In this document: positions 1-7,061 of the stretch, piece after piece | How positions within the stretch are numbered: position 1 is the first letter of the stretch | Layout: each line of letters starts with the position of its first letter | Assembly: GCA_012841485.1 (NCBI GenBank) | Contig: DUUU01000154.1 | Coordinates: forward strand, 1-9,450 | Length of the DNA: 9,450 nt | Reading direction: 5' to 3' | DNA from: Armatimonadota bacterium | Lineage (GTDB): Bacteria; Armatimonadota; JAAZEB01 | Program-made: the position numbers and the translations under genes | The notes under the pieces: model-generated | Databases searched by the model: none | What the model was told of the DNA's origin: nothing | Seen by the model: only the letters and a program-made list of their open reading frames with translations

Positions 1-41
1 AATCGGCCCGGCGAGGCGCCTGACGAAACAGGAATCAGAGC

Positions 42-797
42 ATGCTCTTATCGGTCGTGGTACCCGCCCACAACGAGGAGGAGTGCATCGCGAAGGTCTT
101 GCAGGATCTGGTACGCGTTCTCGATGACGCCGGGATCCCCCACGAGATCGTCGCCGTCGACGACAACAGTACCGATCGCACCGGCGAGATCCTCGAGGAT
201 CTTCGCGCGCGCGAGCCGACGATCCGCCCGCTACACCGCACCAGCCAGCCGGGCTTCGGTCGGGCGATCCGCGCCGGCCTGGCCGCCATGCACGGCGATT
301 GCTGCGCCATCGTCATGGGCGATGGCTCGGATGACCCGGCGGACGTGGTGACCTACTACCGCAAGCTGGAGGAGGGGTATGATTGCGTCTATGGCTCGCG
401 CTTCATCCGCGGCGGGCGCGTGGTGGATTACCCTCGCGTGAAGCTCCTGGTGAACCGGTTGGGGAACACCTTCATGCGCATCCTCTTCTGGACGCACCAC
501 AACGATCTCTCCAACGCGTTCAAAGCCTACCGCACCGAGGTGATCCGCGCCATCGAGCCGATCCAGGCAAGCCACTTCAACATCACCGTCGAGCTCTCGC
601 TGAAACCACTGGCGCGCGGCTACCGGATCGCCACGGTGCCGATCTCCTGGTACGGGCGCACCGCCGGGGTCACCAAACTGCGCCTGAAGGTGATGATGCG
701 CAAGTACCTCTTCACCATGCTCTACGTCTGGCTTGAGAAGCACCTGATCGCTGACGAGTATGTCACACCGCGTAAAGAGGAGGCGAAGGTCTCTTGA
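42..797 (+). CDS. Family 2 glycosyltransferase (polyprenyl-phosphate sugar transferase, DPM1-like)
   Basis: A 251-residue GT-A fold glycosyltransferase that probably moves a sugar from a nucleotide sugar to a polyprenyl phosphate at the inner face of the membrane. Visible motifs are VVVPAHNEE (5-13), DDNSTDRT (40-47, nucleotide binding), GDGSDDP (93-99, in the place of the DxD-type metal site), YGSRF (117-121), [10 protein letters not shown] (155-164) and [11 protein letters not shown] (203-213, the usual R..G.SK element). There is no C-terminal membrane domain, so it resembles soluble DPM1-type enzymes and not the long ArnC/GtrB forms. The ATG has an AGGAA about 8 bases upstream. The last codons overlap the epimerase gene by 4 bases, which places both in one operon. 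A stop (21-23) closes a short open frame at the window edge that could be the end of an upstream gene. The family is certain; the exact sugar and acceptor are not. Confidence 0.93.
   Translation: MLLSVVVPAHNEEECIAKVLQDLVRVLDDAGIPHEIVAVDDNSTDRTGEILEDLRAREPTIRPLHRTSQPGFGRAIRAGLAAMHGDCCAIVMGDGSDDPADVVTYYRKLEEGYDCVYGSRFIRGGRVVDYPRVKLLVNRLGNTFMRILFWTHHNDLSNAFKAYRTEVIRAIEPIQASHFNITVELSLKPLARGYRIATVPISWYGRTAGVTKLRLKVMMRKYLFTMLYVWLEKHLIADEYVTPRKEEAKVS
776..783 (+). promoter_or_regulatory. Ribosome binding site deciding the TTG start of the epimerase
   Basis: AGAGGAGG lies inside the end of the glycosyltransferase gene, 10 bases before a TTG. That TTG opens directly into the Rossmann-fold start [13 protein letters not shown], and no ATG or GTG is equally well placed, so TTG is the likely initiation codon. 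The position implies translational coupling to the upstream gene. Confidence 0.7.
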
Positions 798-1765
798 GAA
801 TTCTCGTGACTGGAGGCGCCGGGTTCATCGGCAGCCACATCGCCGAGCGTCTTCTGGCCGACGGCCACCAAGTAGTAGTGCTCGATAACGAGAGCACCGG
901 CTTTGCCGCAAACGTGCCGACCGGCGCCTGCTACATCCGCGGCGACGTCCGCTCGCCCGAGGACGTGGAGCGCGCCTTCACGGCTTTGGGCGGCCTGGAG
1001 GCCGTCTACCACATCGCGGGCCAGGCGTCCACGATCAAGTCGTTTGATGATCCGGGCACCGATCTCGATGTGAACACCCGCGGCACCCTGAATATCCTCC
1101 AGGGGTGCATCCGCCACCGCGTGACCCGGCTCCTTTATGCCAGCAGCATGGTCTGCTACGGCCACGTCACCCAGGTACCCACGCCGGAGACGCACCCCTG
1201 TCGGCCGATCTCCTACTACGGCATCACCAAGTATGCCGCGGAGCGCTACGTCTTCGCCACCGCTGAGCGCCCGGACCTCGACTTCCCGCTGAACGTCACC
1301 GCCTTCCGGATGTTTAACGTGTATGGCGAGCGCCAGAGCCTTTCCAACTACTATCAGGGCGTGGTGACGATCTTCATGGCGAACGTGCTGAAGGGCGAGC
1401 CGATCACGATCCACAGCGATGGCGAGCAGAGCCGGGATTTCGTCTATATCAGCGACGTGGTGGATGCCTGGGTGGGCGCCCTGGAGAACCCGCGGGCTTA
1501 CGGCGAGGTGATCAACCTGGGCACGGGCACGCGCAAGGGCATCAACCAGCTGGTGGATGTGACCCTGGAGGCGCTGGGCCACAGCCGGGCCGATTGGGAG
1601 ATCCGCTACACCCCGGTGCGCCCGGGCGACCAGCGACACATGGAGGCGGATATCTCCCGCGCCCGCGAAGTGCTCGGCTGGAGCCCTCGGGTGAGCTTCG
1701 AGGAGGGGATGGCGCGCACGATCCGCTGGGCCGTCTCCGAATACCGCCGCACCCGCGCCGAGTGA
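794..1765 (+). CDS. NAD-dependent nucleotide-sugar epimerase/dehydratase (extended SDR, UDP-glucose 4-epimerase-like)
   Basis: A 323-residue cytoplasmic enzyme of the extended short-chain dehydrogenase family, which acts on nucleotide sugars such as UDP-glucose or UDP-glucuronate. The NAD site TGGAGFIGS is at residues 6-14, the acidic residue after the second strand (VVLDNES) follows at 31, the catalytic serine is in YASSM (115-119) and the YxxxK pair is Tyr142/Lys146. Substrate-side motifs are FNVYGERQ (174-181), [10 protein letters not shown] (214-223) and [11 protein letters not shown] (276-286). Length is normal and nothing is truncated. Start is TTG; its first bases overlap the stop of the glycosyltransferase (TTGA), so the two are almost certainly co-expressed and this enzyme may supply the sugar donor. 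GalE, UDP-glucuronate epimerase and decarboxylase-type relatives cannot be separated by eye. Confidence 0.92.
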   Translation: MRILVTGGAGFIGSHIAERLLADGHQVVVLDNESTGFAANVPTGACYIRGDVRSPEDVERAFTALGGLEAVYHIAGQASTIKSFDDPGTDLDVNTRGTLNILQGCIRHRVTRLLYASSMVCYGHVTQVPTPETHPCRPISYYGITKYAAERYVFATAERPDLDFPLNVTAFRMFNVYGERQSLSNYYQGVVTIFMANVLKGEPITIHSDGEQSRDFVYISDVVDAWVGALENPRAYGEVINLGTGTRKGINQLVDVTLEALGHSRADWEIRYTPVRPGDQRHMEADISRAREVLGWSPRVSFEEGMARTIRWAVSEYRRTRAE

Positions 1766-1813
1766 GGCACTCCGCGCGTTGCCCCGACCGAGGGCCGTGG
1801 CGGCTCGTGCCTC
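1764..1813. terminator. Inverted repeat between convergent genes, possible two-way terminator
   Basis: GAGGCAC (1764-1770) begins within the epimerase stop codon, and its exact reverse complement GTGCCTC (1807-1813) ends right before the stop of the shikimate kinase gene on the other strand. The 36-base interior can form a small GCCC/GGGC stem. No T-run flanks either arm, so a classic intrinsic terminator is not supported. Its placement between two converging genes is the main argument for a role. Confidence 0.35.
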
Positions 1814-2365
1814 TCAGCGGCGCGCGAGCGCGGCGACGATCTGCGCCAGGCGCTCGACGCTCAGTCCGGCCGTGTAGAGCGTGAAGTCAGCCCCGGCATA
1901 GAAGGCTTGCCGGCGCGCCTGGATCGTCGGCACCTCGACGCGCAAGTAGCCCTCCAGGTCCTGGCGCTTCATCTGCGCGAGTTCATGGAGCAGGGCCGGA
2001 CGCGCGGCCTCGTCCGGGTCGGCCAGGCGGCGTGCGATCAGCTCCGGCACGGGGGTATCGAGCCAGACGAGGTTTCCCGCGGCACGCGCCTGGGCCAGGC
2101 TCTCGGCGGTGCCGGCCACTCCCCCGCCGCAGGCGACCACGCGGCGCTGCCCGCGGCCCACCTCCTCCAGCAGGGCACGCTCCTCACAGCGGAACGCCTC
2201 TTCCCCGTGGAGGCGGAAGAACTCGGCGATGGGCATTCCCAGGCGCTCCACCAGCGCCTCATCCATCTCGATGAAGCCCCACCCATCGCCCAACAGCATG
2301 GCCGCGCGCCTTCCCACGGCCGTCTTACCCGAGGCTCGCGCCCCTATCAACAGAAGATTGCTCAT
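1814..2365 (-). CDS. aroK: Shikimate kinase
   Basis: A 183-residue P-loop kinase that phosphorylates shikimate with ATP in chorismate synthesis. Residues 8-15 are the Walker A motif GARASGKT; EMD (33-35) stands where the family usually has DxD; FRCEE (58-62) supplies the substrate-binding arginine; CGGG (79-82) is the glycine triplet; RPALL (122-126) is the lid motif; Arg151/Arg152 with Tyr156 match the C-terminal substrate arginine region. A longer reading to 2467 is possible, but the extra residues are Arg/Pro-rich noise, and the chosen ATG has GGAGAGAGG (2371-2379) 5 bases upstream. Oddities: Glu33 replaces the first Asp of the metal site and Ala11 replaces the second Walker glycine (related to the GARGCGKT form of AroL). 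No other aro gene is in the window. Confidence 0.88.
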   Translation of the reverse strand: MSNLLLIGARASGKTAVGRRAAMLLGDGWGFIEMDEALVERLGMPIAEFFRLHGEEAFRCEERALLEEVGRGQRRVVACGGGVAGTAESLAQARAAGNLVWLDTPVPELIARRLADPDEAARPALLHELAQMKRQDLEGYLRVEVPTIQARRQAFYAGADFTLYTAGLSVERLAQIVAALARR

Positions 2366-2475
2366 GCCCGCCTCTCTCCAAGGCTTGATACGCCGGAGGC
2401 CCCCCCGGATCCTGGCCGGACCGGGATTCCGAGAGAAGGGGAACCGAAACCTCGACGTGACACGCAACCCGGCGC

Positions 2476-2498
2476 GCAGCGCTAAAGCACCGCGCTGC
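2476..2498. repeat. Hairpin, 7-bp perfect stem
   Basis: GCAGCGC (2476-2482) pairs exactly with GCGCTGC (2492-2498) around a 9-base loop. On the minus strand it would fall in the leader of shikimate kinase, about 110 bases upstream of the ATG. Function unknown. Confidence 0.5.
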
Positions 2499-2574
2499 CT
2501 ATGAACGAAGCCCTGCCGGGCTGGGCCGGACCACGTTTTCGGGCAACCGGAAGTGGCGCGGCCTGGGAGGGGGA

Positions 2575-2587
2575 GCCCCGAAGGGGC
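2575..2587. repeat. Short hairpin, 5-bp GC stem with GAA loop
   Basis: GCCCC (2575-2579) and GGGGC (2583-2587) flank a GAA triloop. It is short but all G-C, and sits 14 bases from the larger hairpin at 2602-2624; the two could act as a tandem. Confidence 0.4.
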
Positions 2588-2601
2588 CTTGCCGGAAAGC
2601 A

Positions 2602-2624
2602 GCGCGGATCTTCCAGATCCGCGC
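2602..2624 (-). terminator. Perfect 10-bp hairpin, possible end of the exporter/DUF1854 transcript
   Basis: GCGCGGATCT (2602-2611) and AGATCCGCGC (2615-2624) form a perfect 10-bp stem with a 3-base loop, the strongest structure in this gap. It lies 82 bases past the DUF1854 stop in the direction of transcription. On the minus strand it is followed by TGCTTTCC, only a weak T-rich stretch, so it could be a poor intrinsic terminator, a 3'-end protecting hairpin, or part of an unrecognised RNA. Confidence 0.45.
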
Positions 2625-2705
2625 GCGTGCAGCCTTCCCCATCGGTGCCCGTCACCTTCATCCGTGGAATCGAAGGCGGCGCGATGCCCCCGGCTCGTGG
2701 CCTCT

Positions 2706-3176
2706 CTAGAGGTACGGGTCTAGCAGCGCCAGGCTGCGGGCGTCGAGTGCGAAGAGGTTGGGGATCTCGAAGCGGTTCCCGTCAATGTCACGGATGATAT
2801 AGTAGCCCGGGCGCACGAACTGGATCTCACCGCGACCGCGCACGTCAAAGCGGTGGGGGCCCCGATCCGTGACGGCGACGAAGTGAAGCACGCCGAACTC
2901 CTCTTCGATGCTCTCGATGCGCAACACCTCGGGGACGATGTAGGCGGTCTCAAGCTCCTGTAGAAGCGCCTGCTGCGAGGCAGCATCGAGCGCCTTCATC
3001 TCGCGGACGAGCGCCACTTCCTTCTCCTCATGGTCGAGGAGAAGGATATAGCCCTCGGGATCCGAGAGAGGGAAGAGGCGCACGGGCCGCACCCCCATGG
3101 GCGGCTCCGCGCCGCGATGCAGCAGAAAACGGCCCATCACGTCGTAAGCAAGGCGGATCGTGCCGTCATCGCCCAT
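2706..3176 (-). CDS. DUF1854 family protein, partner of the upstream ABC exporter
   Basis: A 156-residue soluble protein matching the DUF1854 family, biochemical role unknown. Recognisable family features are VRPVRLFPLSDPEGYILLL (29-47), a helix with REMKALD (58-64), VPEVLRIESIEEEFG (81-95), VTDRGPHRFDVRGRGEI (102-118), YYIIRDIDGNRFEIP (125-139) and the closing LDARSLALLDPYL (144-156). No signal peptide or membrane segment is seen. A longer frame reaches 3266, but its first 30 residues are Ser/Arg-rich and lie within the exporter gene; the chosen ATG has TGAGGAG (3184-3190) 7 bases upstream. The start overlaps the exporter stop by 11 bases, a strong sign of coupled translation and joint function. 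From memory, relatives beside such exporters are named cyanophycin metabolism-associated; that label is by association and no cyanophycin gene is visible here. Confidence 0.85.
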   Translation of the reverse strand: MGDDGTIRLAYDVMGRFLLHRGAEPPMGVRPVRLFPLSDPEGYILLLDHEEKEVALVREMKALDAASQQALLQELETAYIVPEVLRIESIEEEFGVLHFVAVTDRGPHRFDVRGRGEIQFVRPGYYIIRDIDGNRFEIPNLFALDARSLALLDPYL

Positions 3177-5583
3177 CTGAGTGCTCCTCACGCGCCGTCT
3201 CTGCTGGCGGCGCGATGGATTTTGCCATCTCCGTCTGGATCTTGACGAGCTTGGCGTAGATGCCATCCTCCTTGGCGATCAGCTCCTCATGGGTGCCGAT
3301 CTCCGCGATCCGGCCGCCATCCAGAACGACCAGGCGCGTCGCCATGCGCAGCGTGGAGAGGCGGTGCGCAATCGCGAAGCAGGTCCGCCCTTTCATCAAT
3401 TGCTCGAGGGCTTCCTGGATCTGCTTCTCCGTCTCGGTATCCACGGACGCGGTCGCCTCGTCGAGGATCAGGATGCGCGGGTCATTCAGCAGGGCGCGCG
3501 CAATGGAGACGCGCTGCCGCTCGCCGCCCGAGAGACGGCCCCCGCGCTCGCCAACCTCCGTATCGTAGCCATCGGGGAACTTGATGATGAAGTTGTGGGC
3601 ATTGGCAGCGCGCGCCGCCTGGATGATCTGATCGCGGGTCGCGTCTGGCCGGCCATAGGCGATGTTCTCGGCAATCGTGCCCTTGAAGAGATACGGTTCC
3701 TGGAGCACCACCGCCATCTGCTCGCGCAGGCAGCGGAGCTTCACGTCGCGCAGGTCATGCCCGTCGATCAGGATCTGCCCCGAGGTCGGGTCGTAGAACC
3801 GAAGCAGCAGGTTGACCAGCGTCGTCTTTCCCGAGCCGCTCGCACCCACCAGGCCGATCATCTCGCCCGGCTGGACGACCAGGTTGATGTTCTTGAGCAG
3901 CGGCTCCAGCGCCTCCGCTTCGTCATAGGAGAAGCAGACATCCCGAAACTCGATATGCCCCTCGATCCGGTCGAGCGTGATTGCGTTGGGCGATTCTGCC
4001 ACGTCCGGCTCGGTGTCCAGGACTTCAAAGACGCGCTCGGCGGCGGTGGCGGTTTGCTGCAGCACGTTATTGATCTCGCACAACACGGAGATCGGCGCGT
4101 AGAACTGCCACATGTAGGAGGTGAACGCCGTCAGCATCCCCAGGCTAAGCGTGCCCGCGAGCACCTGCTGCCCGCCGACGAGCCAGATCAGGATGGTGCT
4201 GATCACCGTGATCAGCGCCATGGAGGGGTAGTAGATGACACTGAGCCGGGCGGCGGCGAGCGACGTGTTGCGGAATTCATCGCTACGGTCCTCGAAGCGG
4301 CCCACCTCGCGGCTCTCTTGCCCGAACGACTTCACCACGCGCGCCCCGGAGATCGTGGAGACGAGCAACGAGTTGATGCTAGAGATCAGCCGCCAGTAAC
4401 GGCGGTAGACCACCCGCACGCGCCGGCCAAACCAGAACGTGCCCACGATCAAGAGCGGCGTCGGCATCAGCACGATCAGCGCCAGGCGCCAGTTCATCGC
4501 GAAGAGCATCACCGCAATCCCCACGACGGTGAGCGTGTGGATCAGTAGGTTCTGGGCGCTGCCTACAAGGAAGTAGTGGAGAGTGCCGGCATCACTGGTG
4601 ATCCGCGACAACACCCCGCCCACCTGCTTGCGGTCGTAGAAGCCCAAGGAGAGCCGCTGCACATGCCGGTAAATCTGGGTGCGCAGGTCGAAATAGACCC
4701 GCTGCCCCAGCCACGAGTTCAACCAGTCGCGCCCGGCGCCGACGGCCAGGCGAACCAGGTGCACCGCCGCCAGGATGCCCGTGATCACGAAGAGAAGGTG
4801 CGCGTTCTTGCGCGGCGTGAGCACCTCATCGATCAGGAGGCGCATCAGGTAGGGCGGCGTGAGCGCCAGAGCCGTCAAGCCGATGCTGGCCAGTAGCGAG
4901 AGCAGCGAGAGCTTCCAGTAGGGCCCCAGATAGCCGAGGAGACGGATGAGCACCTTGCCTTTGTTCACGCACGCCGGACATGTGTCCGATCCGGGAGGCA
5001 GCACCCGGCCACATCGCTCGCAGCGCGCGCGGCTCCGTTTCCGCCTGATCCCGATGGCCGCCGCCTGCTCCACGCCAGCCAGCTCATGGCGCATCTTCTC
5101 AATCAACTGAGCGGCATCGCCGATGCGCACGAGATGGGTGCGCGAGAAGCGCAGCAGATCGACGCGCACCGGCGGGGTCCCCTCTTCCACCGCCTGGAAG
5201 CCCACCTGCAAGACGCCGCCCCCCACCGTCTCGCGCGCCTTCACCTCAACGGCTTTCGCCAGCGGAACATGGGTCAAGTGGTAGGGTGGTGGGAGCAGCG
5301 GCACATCAAGAGCCCCGCCACGTGACGGGCGCCGGCGTCTTCGCTTCGGTTTGCGCGCCTCGCCGGCGGACGCGAGCGAAGAGGCCTTCCCCATCGGGCT
5401 GAGGATGAGCAGGCGGCGATCCGTGGCAACCAGCCACGACGTCGCGCCGAATCGGGCGTTCCGGTCGAGATCGGCGCTGAGGGTGATCCGTGGCTCCTCC
5501 CCCTCGTCCAGAAGGTCTCGCACGGCACCCTCCAGGTGTTCCGGCATCTGCTCCCTGAAGGTATCCCCCATCATCTCCACCAT
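3166..5583 (-). CDS. ABC exporter with N-terminal PH-like domain and zinc ribbon
   Basis: About 805 residues, some 200 longer than a usual half-size exporter (MsbA/BmrA type). Order: a PH-like region (about 20-165, with TDRRLLIL at 54-61) interrupted by a basic stretch KPKRRRRRPSR (78-88); a zinc ribbon Cys188-x2-Cys191 and Cys202-x2-Cys205; a six-helix type I transmembrane domain (about 215-510); and an ATPase domain with Walker A GASGSGKT (580-587), Q-loop Gln628, signature LSGGERQ (684-690), Walker B ILILDEA (704-710) and switch His740. All catalytic residues are intact, so it should work as a homodimeric ATP-driven exporter. The start is uncertain: the frame is open to a TTG at 5631, but ATG at 5583 gives a sensible N-terminus; two further ATGs follow at once (5574, 5571). 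The gene runs directly into the DUF1854 gene. Substrate unknown. Confidence 0.9.
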   Translation of the reverse strand: MVEMMGDTFREQMPEHLEGAVRDLLDEGEEPRITLSADLDRNARFGATSWLVATDRRLLILSPMGKASSLASAGEARKPKRRRRRPSRGGALDVPLLPPPYHLTHVPLAKAVEVKARETVGGGVLQVGFQAVEEGTPPVRVDLLRFSRTHLVRIGDAAQLIEKMRHELAGVEQAAAIGIRRKRSRARCERCGRVLPPGSDTCPACVNKGKVLIRLLGYLGPYWKLSLLSLLASIGLTALALTPPYLMRLLIDEVLTPRKNAHLLFVITGILAAVHLVRLAVGAGRDWLNSWLGQRVYFDLRTQIYRHVQRLSLGFYDRKQVGGVLSRITSDAGTLHYFLVGSAQNLLIHTLTVVGIAVMLFAMNWRLALIVLMPTPLLIVGTFWFGRRVRVVYRRYWRLISSINSLLVSTISGARVVKSFGQESREVGRFEDRSDEFRNTSLAAARLSVIYYPSMALITVISTILIWLVGGQQVLAGTLSLGMLTAFTSYMWQFYAPISVLCEINNVLQQTATAAERVFEVLDTEPDVAESPNAITLDRIEGHIEFRDVCFSYDEAEALEPLLKNINLVVQPGEMIGLVGASGSGKTTLVNLLLRFYDPTSGQILIDGHDLRDVKLRCLREQMAVVLQEPYLFKGTIAENIAYGRPDATRDQIIQAARAANAHNFIIKFPDGYDTEVGERGGRLSGGERQRVSIARALLNDPRILILDEATASVDTETEKQIQEALEQLMKGRTCFAIAHRLSTLRMATRLVVLDGGRIAEIGTHEELIAKEDGIYAKLVKIQTEMAKSIAPPAETAREEHSDGR

Positions 5584-5671
5584 CCGCCCCCATCCCTTGG
5601 GGGGCCACCACACGAGCCACTTTTCCCCCAAGGCTCGCCCGGGAAACCCACTTTCGGAAGCTCTCTCTCAC

Positions 5672-5690
5672 GGCCGGTGCCACGCCGGCC
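5672..5690. repeat. Hairpin, 6-bp GC stem
   Basis: GGCCGG (5672-5677) and CCGGCC (5685-5690) pair exactly; a T-G wobble can extend the stem by one. It could shape the leader of the exporter transcript or be a processed 3' end of the DUF362 transcript. Confidence 0.4.
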
Positions 5691-5735
5691 TGCTCCAGGC
5701 AGCCGCAGGCCCATCAGCCAGGCATCCGACCTTCC

Positions 5736-5751
5736 TCCTGCCCCGGCAGGA
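5736..5751 (-). terminator. Hairpin 18 bases past the DUF362 stop, candidate terminator
   Basis: TCCTGCC (5736-5742) and GGCAGGA (5745-5751) are exact inverted copies with two bases between, so in practice about five or six base pairs close a short loop. Its position just beyond the DUF362 stop fits a 3'-end structure, but on the minus strand it is followed by GGAAGG and not a T-run. Confidence 0.35.
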
Positions 5752-5769
5752 TCCATTCCCTCGCGTCGC

Positions 5770-7002
5770 TCACGCGGTCAACACCCTCTCCTCGCGGCGA
5801 GTCCGCAGCACCTCGGCGTATGCCTGCAGGCACTCAATCTCATCCTCTTCAGGGAGAACGCGCACCATGAACTCCGGCGCTTCCCATGGCCCCCGGCACC
5901 ACGTGCGCTCGAGCCGGATCATCTCGTCCACCGTGCGCGCCGACCAGAGCACCCGGTTCCCACGGAACGCCACAAAACGGTTTCGATACCGATCCAGGAA
6001 GCGGGAACGGCCGGCCATGTAGTCCAGAGCGACCTGGGCGCCACGGCGCAGCTCCGCCTCGCGCGCCTCGATGCCCTCTCCATAGGGCAAGACAGCAAAT
6101 CGGGGCAGCGTCTCGGGAAGACCATCGCCCACCACCTCAATCGCGTCCTCGCGCACCGGCCCGAGGCCCGTCTCGGCGGCTAGCTTCACCGCGTTCCGGC
6201 GATAGTAAAAGGGCGCCTGCGGGTAATCGGCCTCCGGGTCAAACCCCATGGCGCGCATCCCCACCGCGTCCACGGCGACGGCGTTCCTCCCCGCGAGGAT
6301 CAGCCCCGGCTGCACCGGCGTGCCCTGCCATTCACCGTGGTTGGCTGCCACCACGCCATCCACGACGTTGATCACCGGCTTCAGGAGCATCGCCAGGTCG
6401 ACCAGCACGCGCGGCAGGCGGATCAGGCGGTCGTGCAAGTAGTGGCGTGGACGGCCATAGACGCGCGGCGGCGTCAGGCCGAAGAGGTTCTTGATGGAGA
6501 GCGTGGCGCCCATCGCGCGATGCGCCTTCATCTTGGCGACGGAGACCACCGCGCTGGGGGCAGCCAGCTCGGCGTTCAGGCGGTATTCGCGGAACATCAG
6601 CGGATCGCCCGGCACAGGCACCGCCAGGTAGGGGGGGCGACCGAAATCCACCAACCGGGTCTTCCGGTCGAACGCGAGGCATTCAGGGTAGCCGAGGCAC
6701 TCGTAGAGGCGAGGGGCACTCTCATCGGTGGGGGCGTCGCCGACCAGCAGCTCCGCGTCTGTCACGGCGCGCAGCGCGCGGATGACCCCAACCACCACCG
6801 CCGGATCGGTCAGCTCCGTTTGCCGGCCAGCGGTGAGCACCCGACGATCCACGCCGGCGTTGATCTTGATGACCACGCTCCGGGCGCCCGCCAGGGCGCT
6901 ATCGAGGCCGGACAGCGCGCTGACAGCGCGCTGTGCCGCGCGCGCAATCTCCTCCGTGCCCGCCTCGGCCCCGCACCGGATTACCGCCACCCGCTCGCGC
7001 AT
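5770..7002 (-). CDS. DUF362 domain-containing protein
   Basis: A 410-residue protein of the DUF362 family, whose reaction is not established. Family motifs seen are VVIKINAGVD (43-52), VGDAP (87-91), SVAKMKAH (154-161), SIKNLFGL (169-176), NVVDGVVAANHGEWQG (212-227) and GRNAVAVDAVGMRAMGFDP (238-256). The only cysteines are scattered (10, 102, 108, 369, 391), so the ferredoxin-like CxxCxxC iron-sulfur module found in many relatives is missing. In its place is a C-terminal tail of about 110 residues (300-410), rich in Arg and Glu, that I do not recognise. No signal peptide is visible. The ATG has GGAGGG close upstream. It starts 59 bases after metG on the same strand, which suggests co-transcription, but a functional link to MetRS is not evident. 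Confidence 0.85.
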   Translation of the reverse strand: MRERVAVIRCGAEAGTEEIARAAQRAVSALSGLDSALAGARSVVIKINAGVDRRVLTAGRQTELTDPAVVVGVIRALRAVTDAELLVGDAPTDESAPRLYECLGYPECLAFDRKTRLVDFGRPPYLAVPVPGDPLMFREYRLNAELAAPSAVVSVAKMKAHRAMGATLSIKNLFGLTPPRVYGRPRHYLHDRLIRLPRVLVDLAMLLKPVINVVDGVVAANHGEWQGTPVQPGLILAGRNAVAVDAVGMRAMGFDPEADYPQAPFYYRRNAVKLAAETGLGPVREDAIEVVGDGLPETLPRFAVLPYGEGIEAREAELRRGAQVALDYMAGRSRFLDRYRNRFVAFRGNRVLWSARTVDEMIRLERTWCRGPWEAPEFMVRVLPEEDEIECLQAYAEVLRTRREERVLTA

Positions 7003-7061
7003 CCCGCCCTCCCGCGTGTCGGGATGCAGGATGGATGCCAGCGGGCGGCGGTGGAGAGGTT

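Larger units (their letters stand above)
2366..2705. other. 340-base intergenic region with several hairpins, no gene seen
   Basis: This lies between the DUF1854 stop and the shikimate kinase start, both on the minus strand. It is unusually long for this compact window. Open frames crossing it have Arg/Pro/Gly-rich compositions typical of noise in GC-rich DNA. It contains at least three perfect stems, listed separately, and a repeated 9-mer GGCCGGACC (2414-2422 and 2524-2532). I find no tRNA, SRP RNA, RNase P or tmRNA core. A promoter for shikimate kinase should be here, but no clear -35/-10 pair is visible. Confidence 0.6.
5584..5769. other. 186-base gap before the exporter, probable promoter/leader region
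   Basis: The gap separates the end of the DUF362 gene from the exporter start. It holds two perfect or near-perfect GC hairpins (5672-5690 and 5736-5751). Its size compared with the 59- and 105-base spacings upstream suggests a transcript boundary here. I cannot point to a convincing -35/-10 pair. Confidence 0.4.

Noticed and set aside
3..23. Seven-codon open frame ending in TGA at the left edge
   Set aside because: It may be the tail of an upstream gene, but seven codons are too few to support a feature.
722..1639. 305-residue minus-strand open frame opposite the epimerase
   Set aside because: It is the antisense of a clear SDR gene; the composition is Ala/Val/His/Arg-rich without family motifs, a common artefact in GC-rich DNA.
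2585..2606. CCGGAAAGCAGC resembling part of the SRP RNA core
   Set aside because: The conserved GGUCAGG/GGAAGGAAGCAGCC pairing partner is absent, so it is not an SRP RNA.
2501..2797. 98-residue plus-strand open frame in the 340-base gap
   Set aside because: Gly/Arg/Pro-rich, no convincing ribosome binding site, and it runs into the DUF1854 gene on the other strand.
3181..4548. 455-residue plus-strand open frame opposite the exporter
   Set aside because: It mirrors the ABC ATPase and membrane domains, is full of His/Arg/Asp, and shows no known motif.
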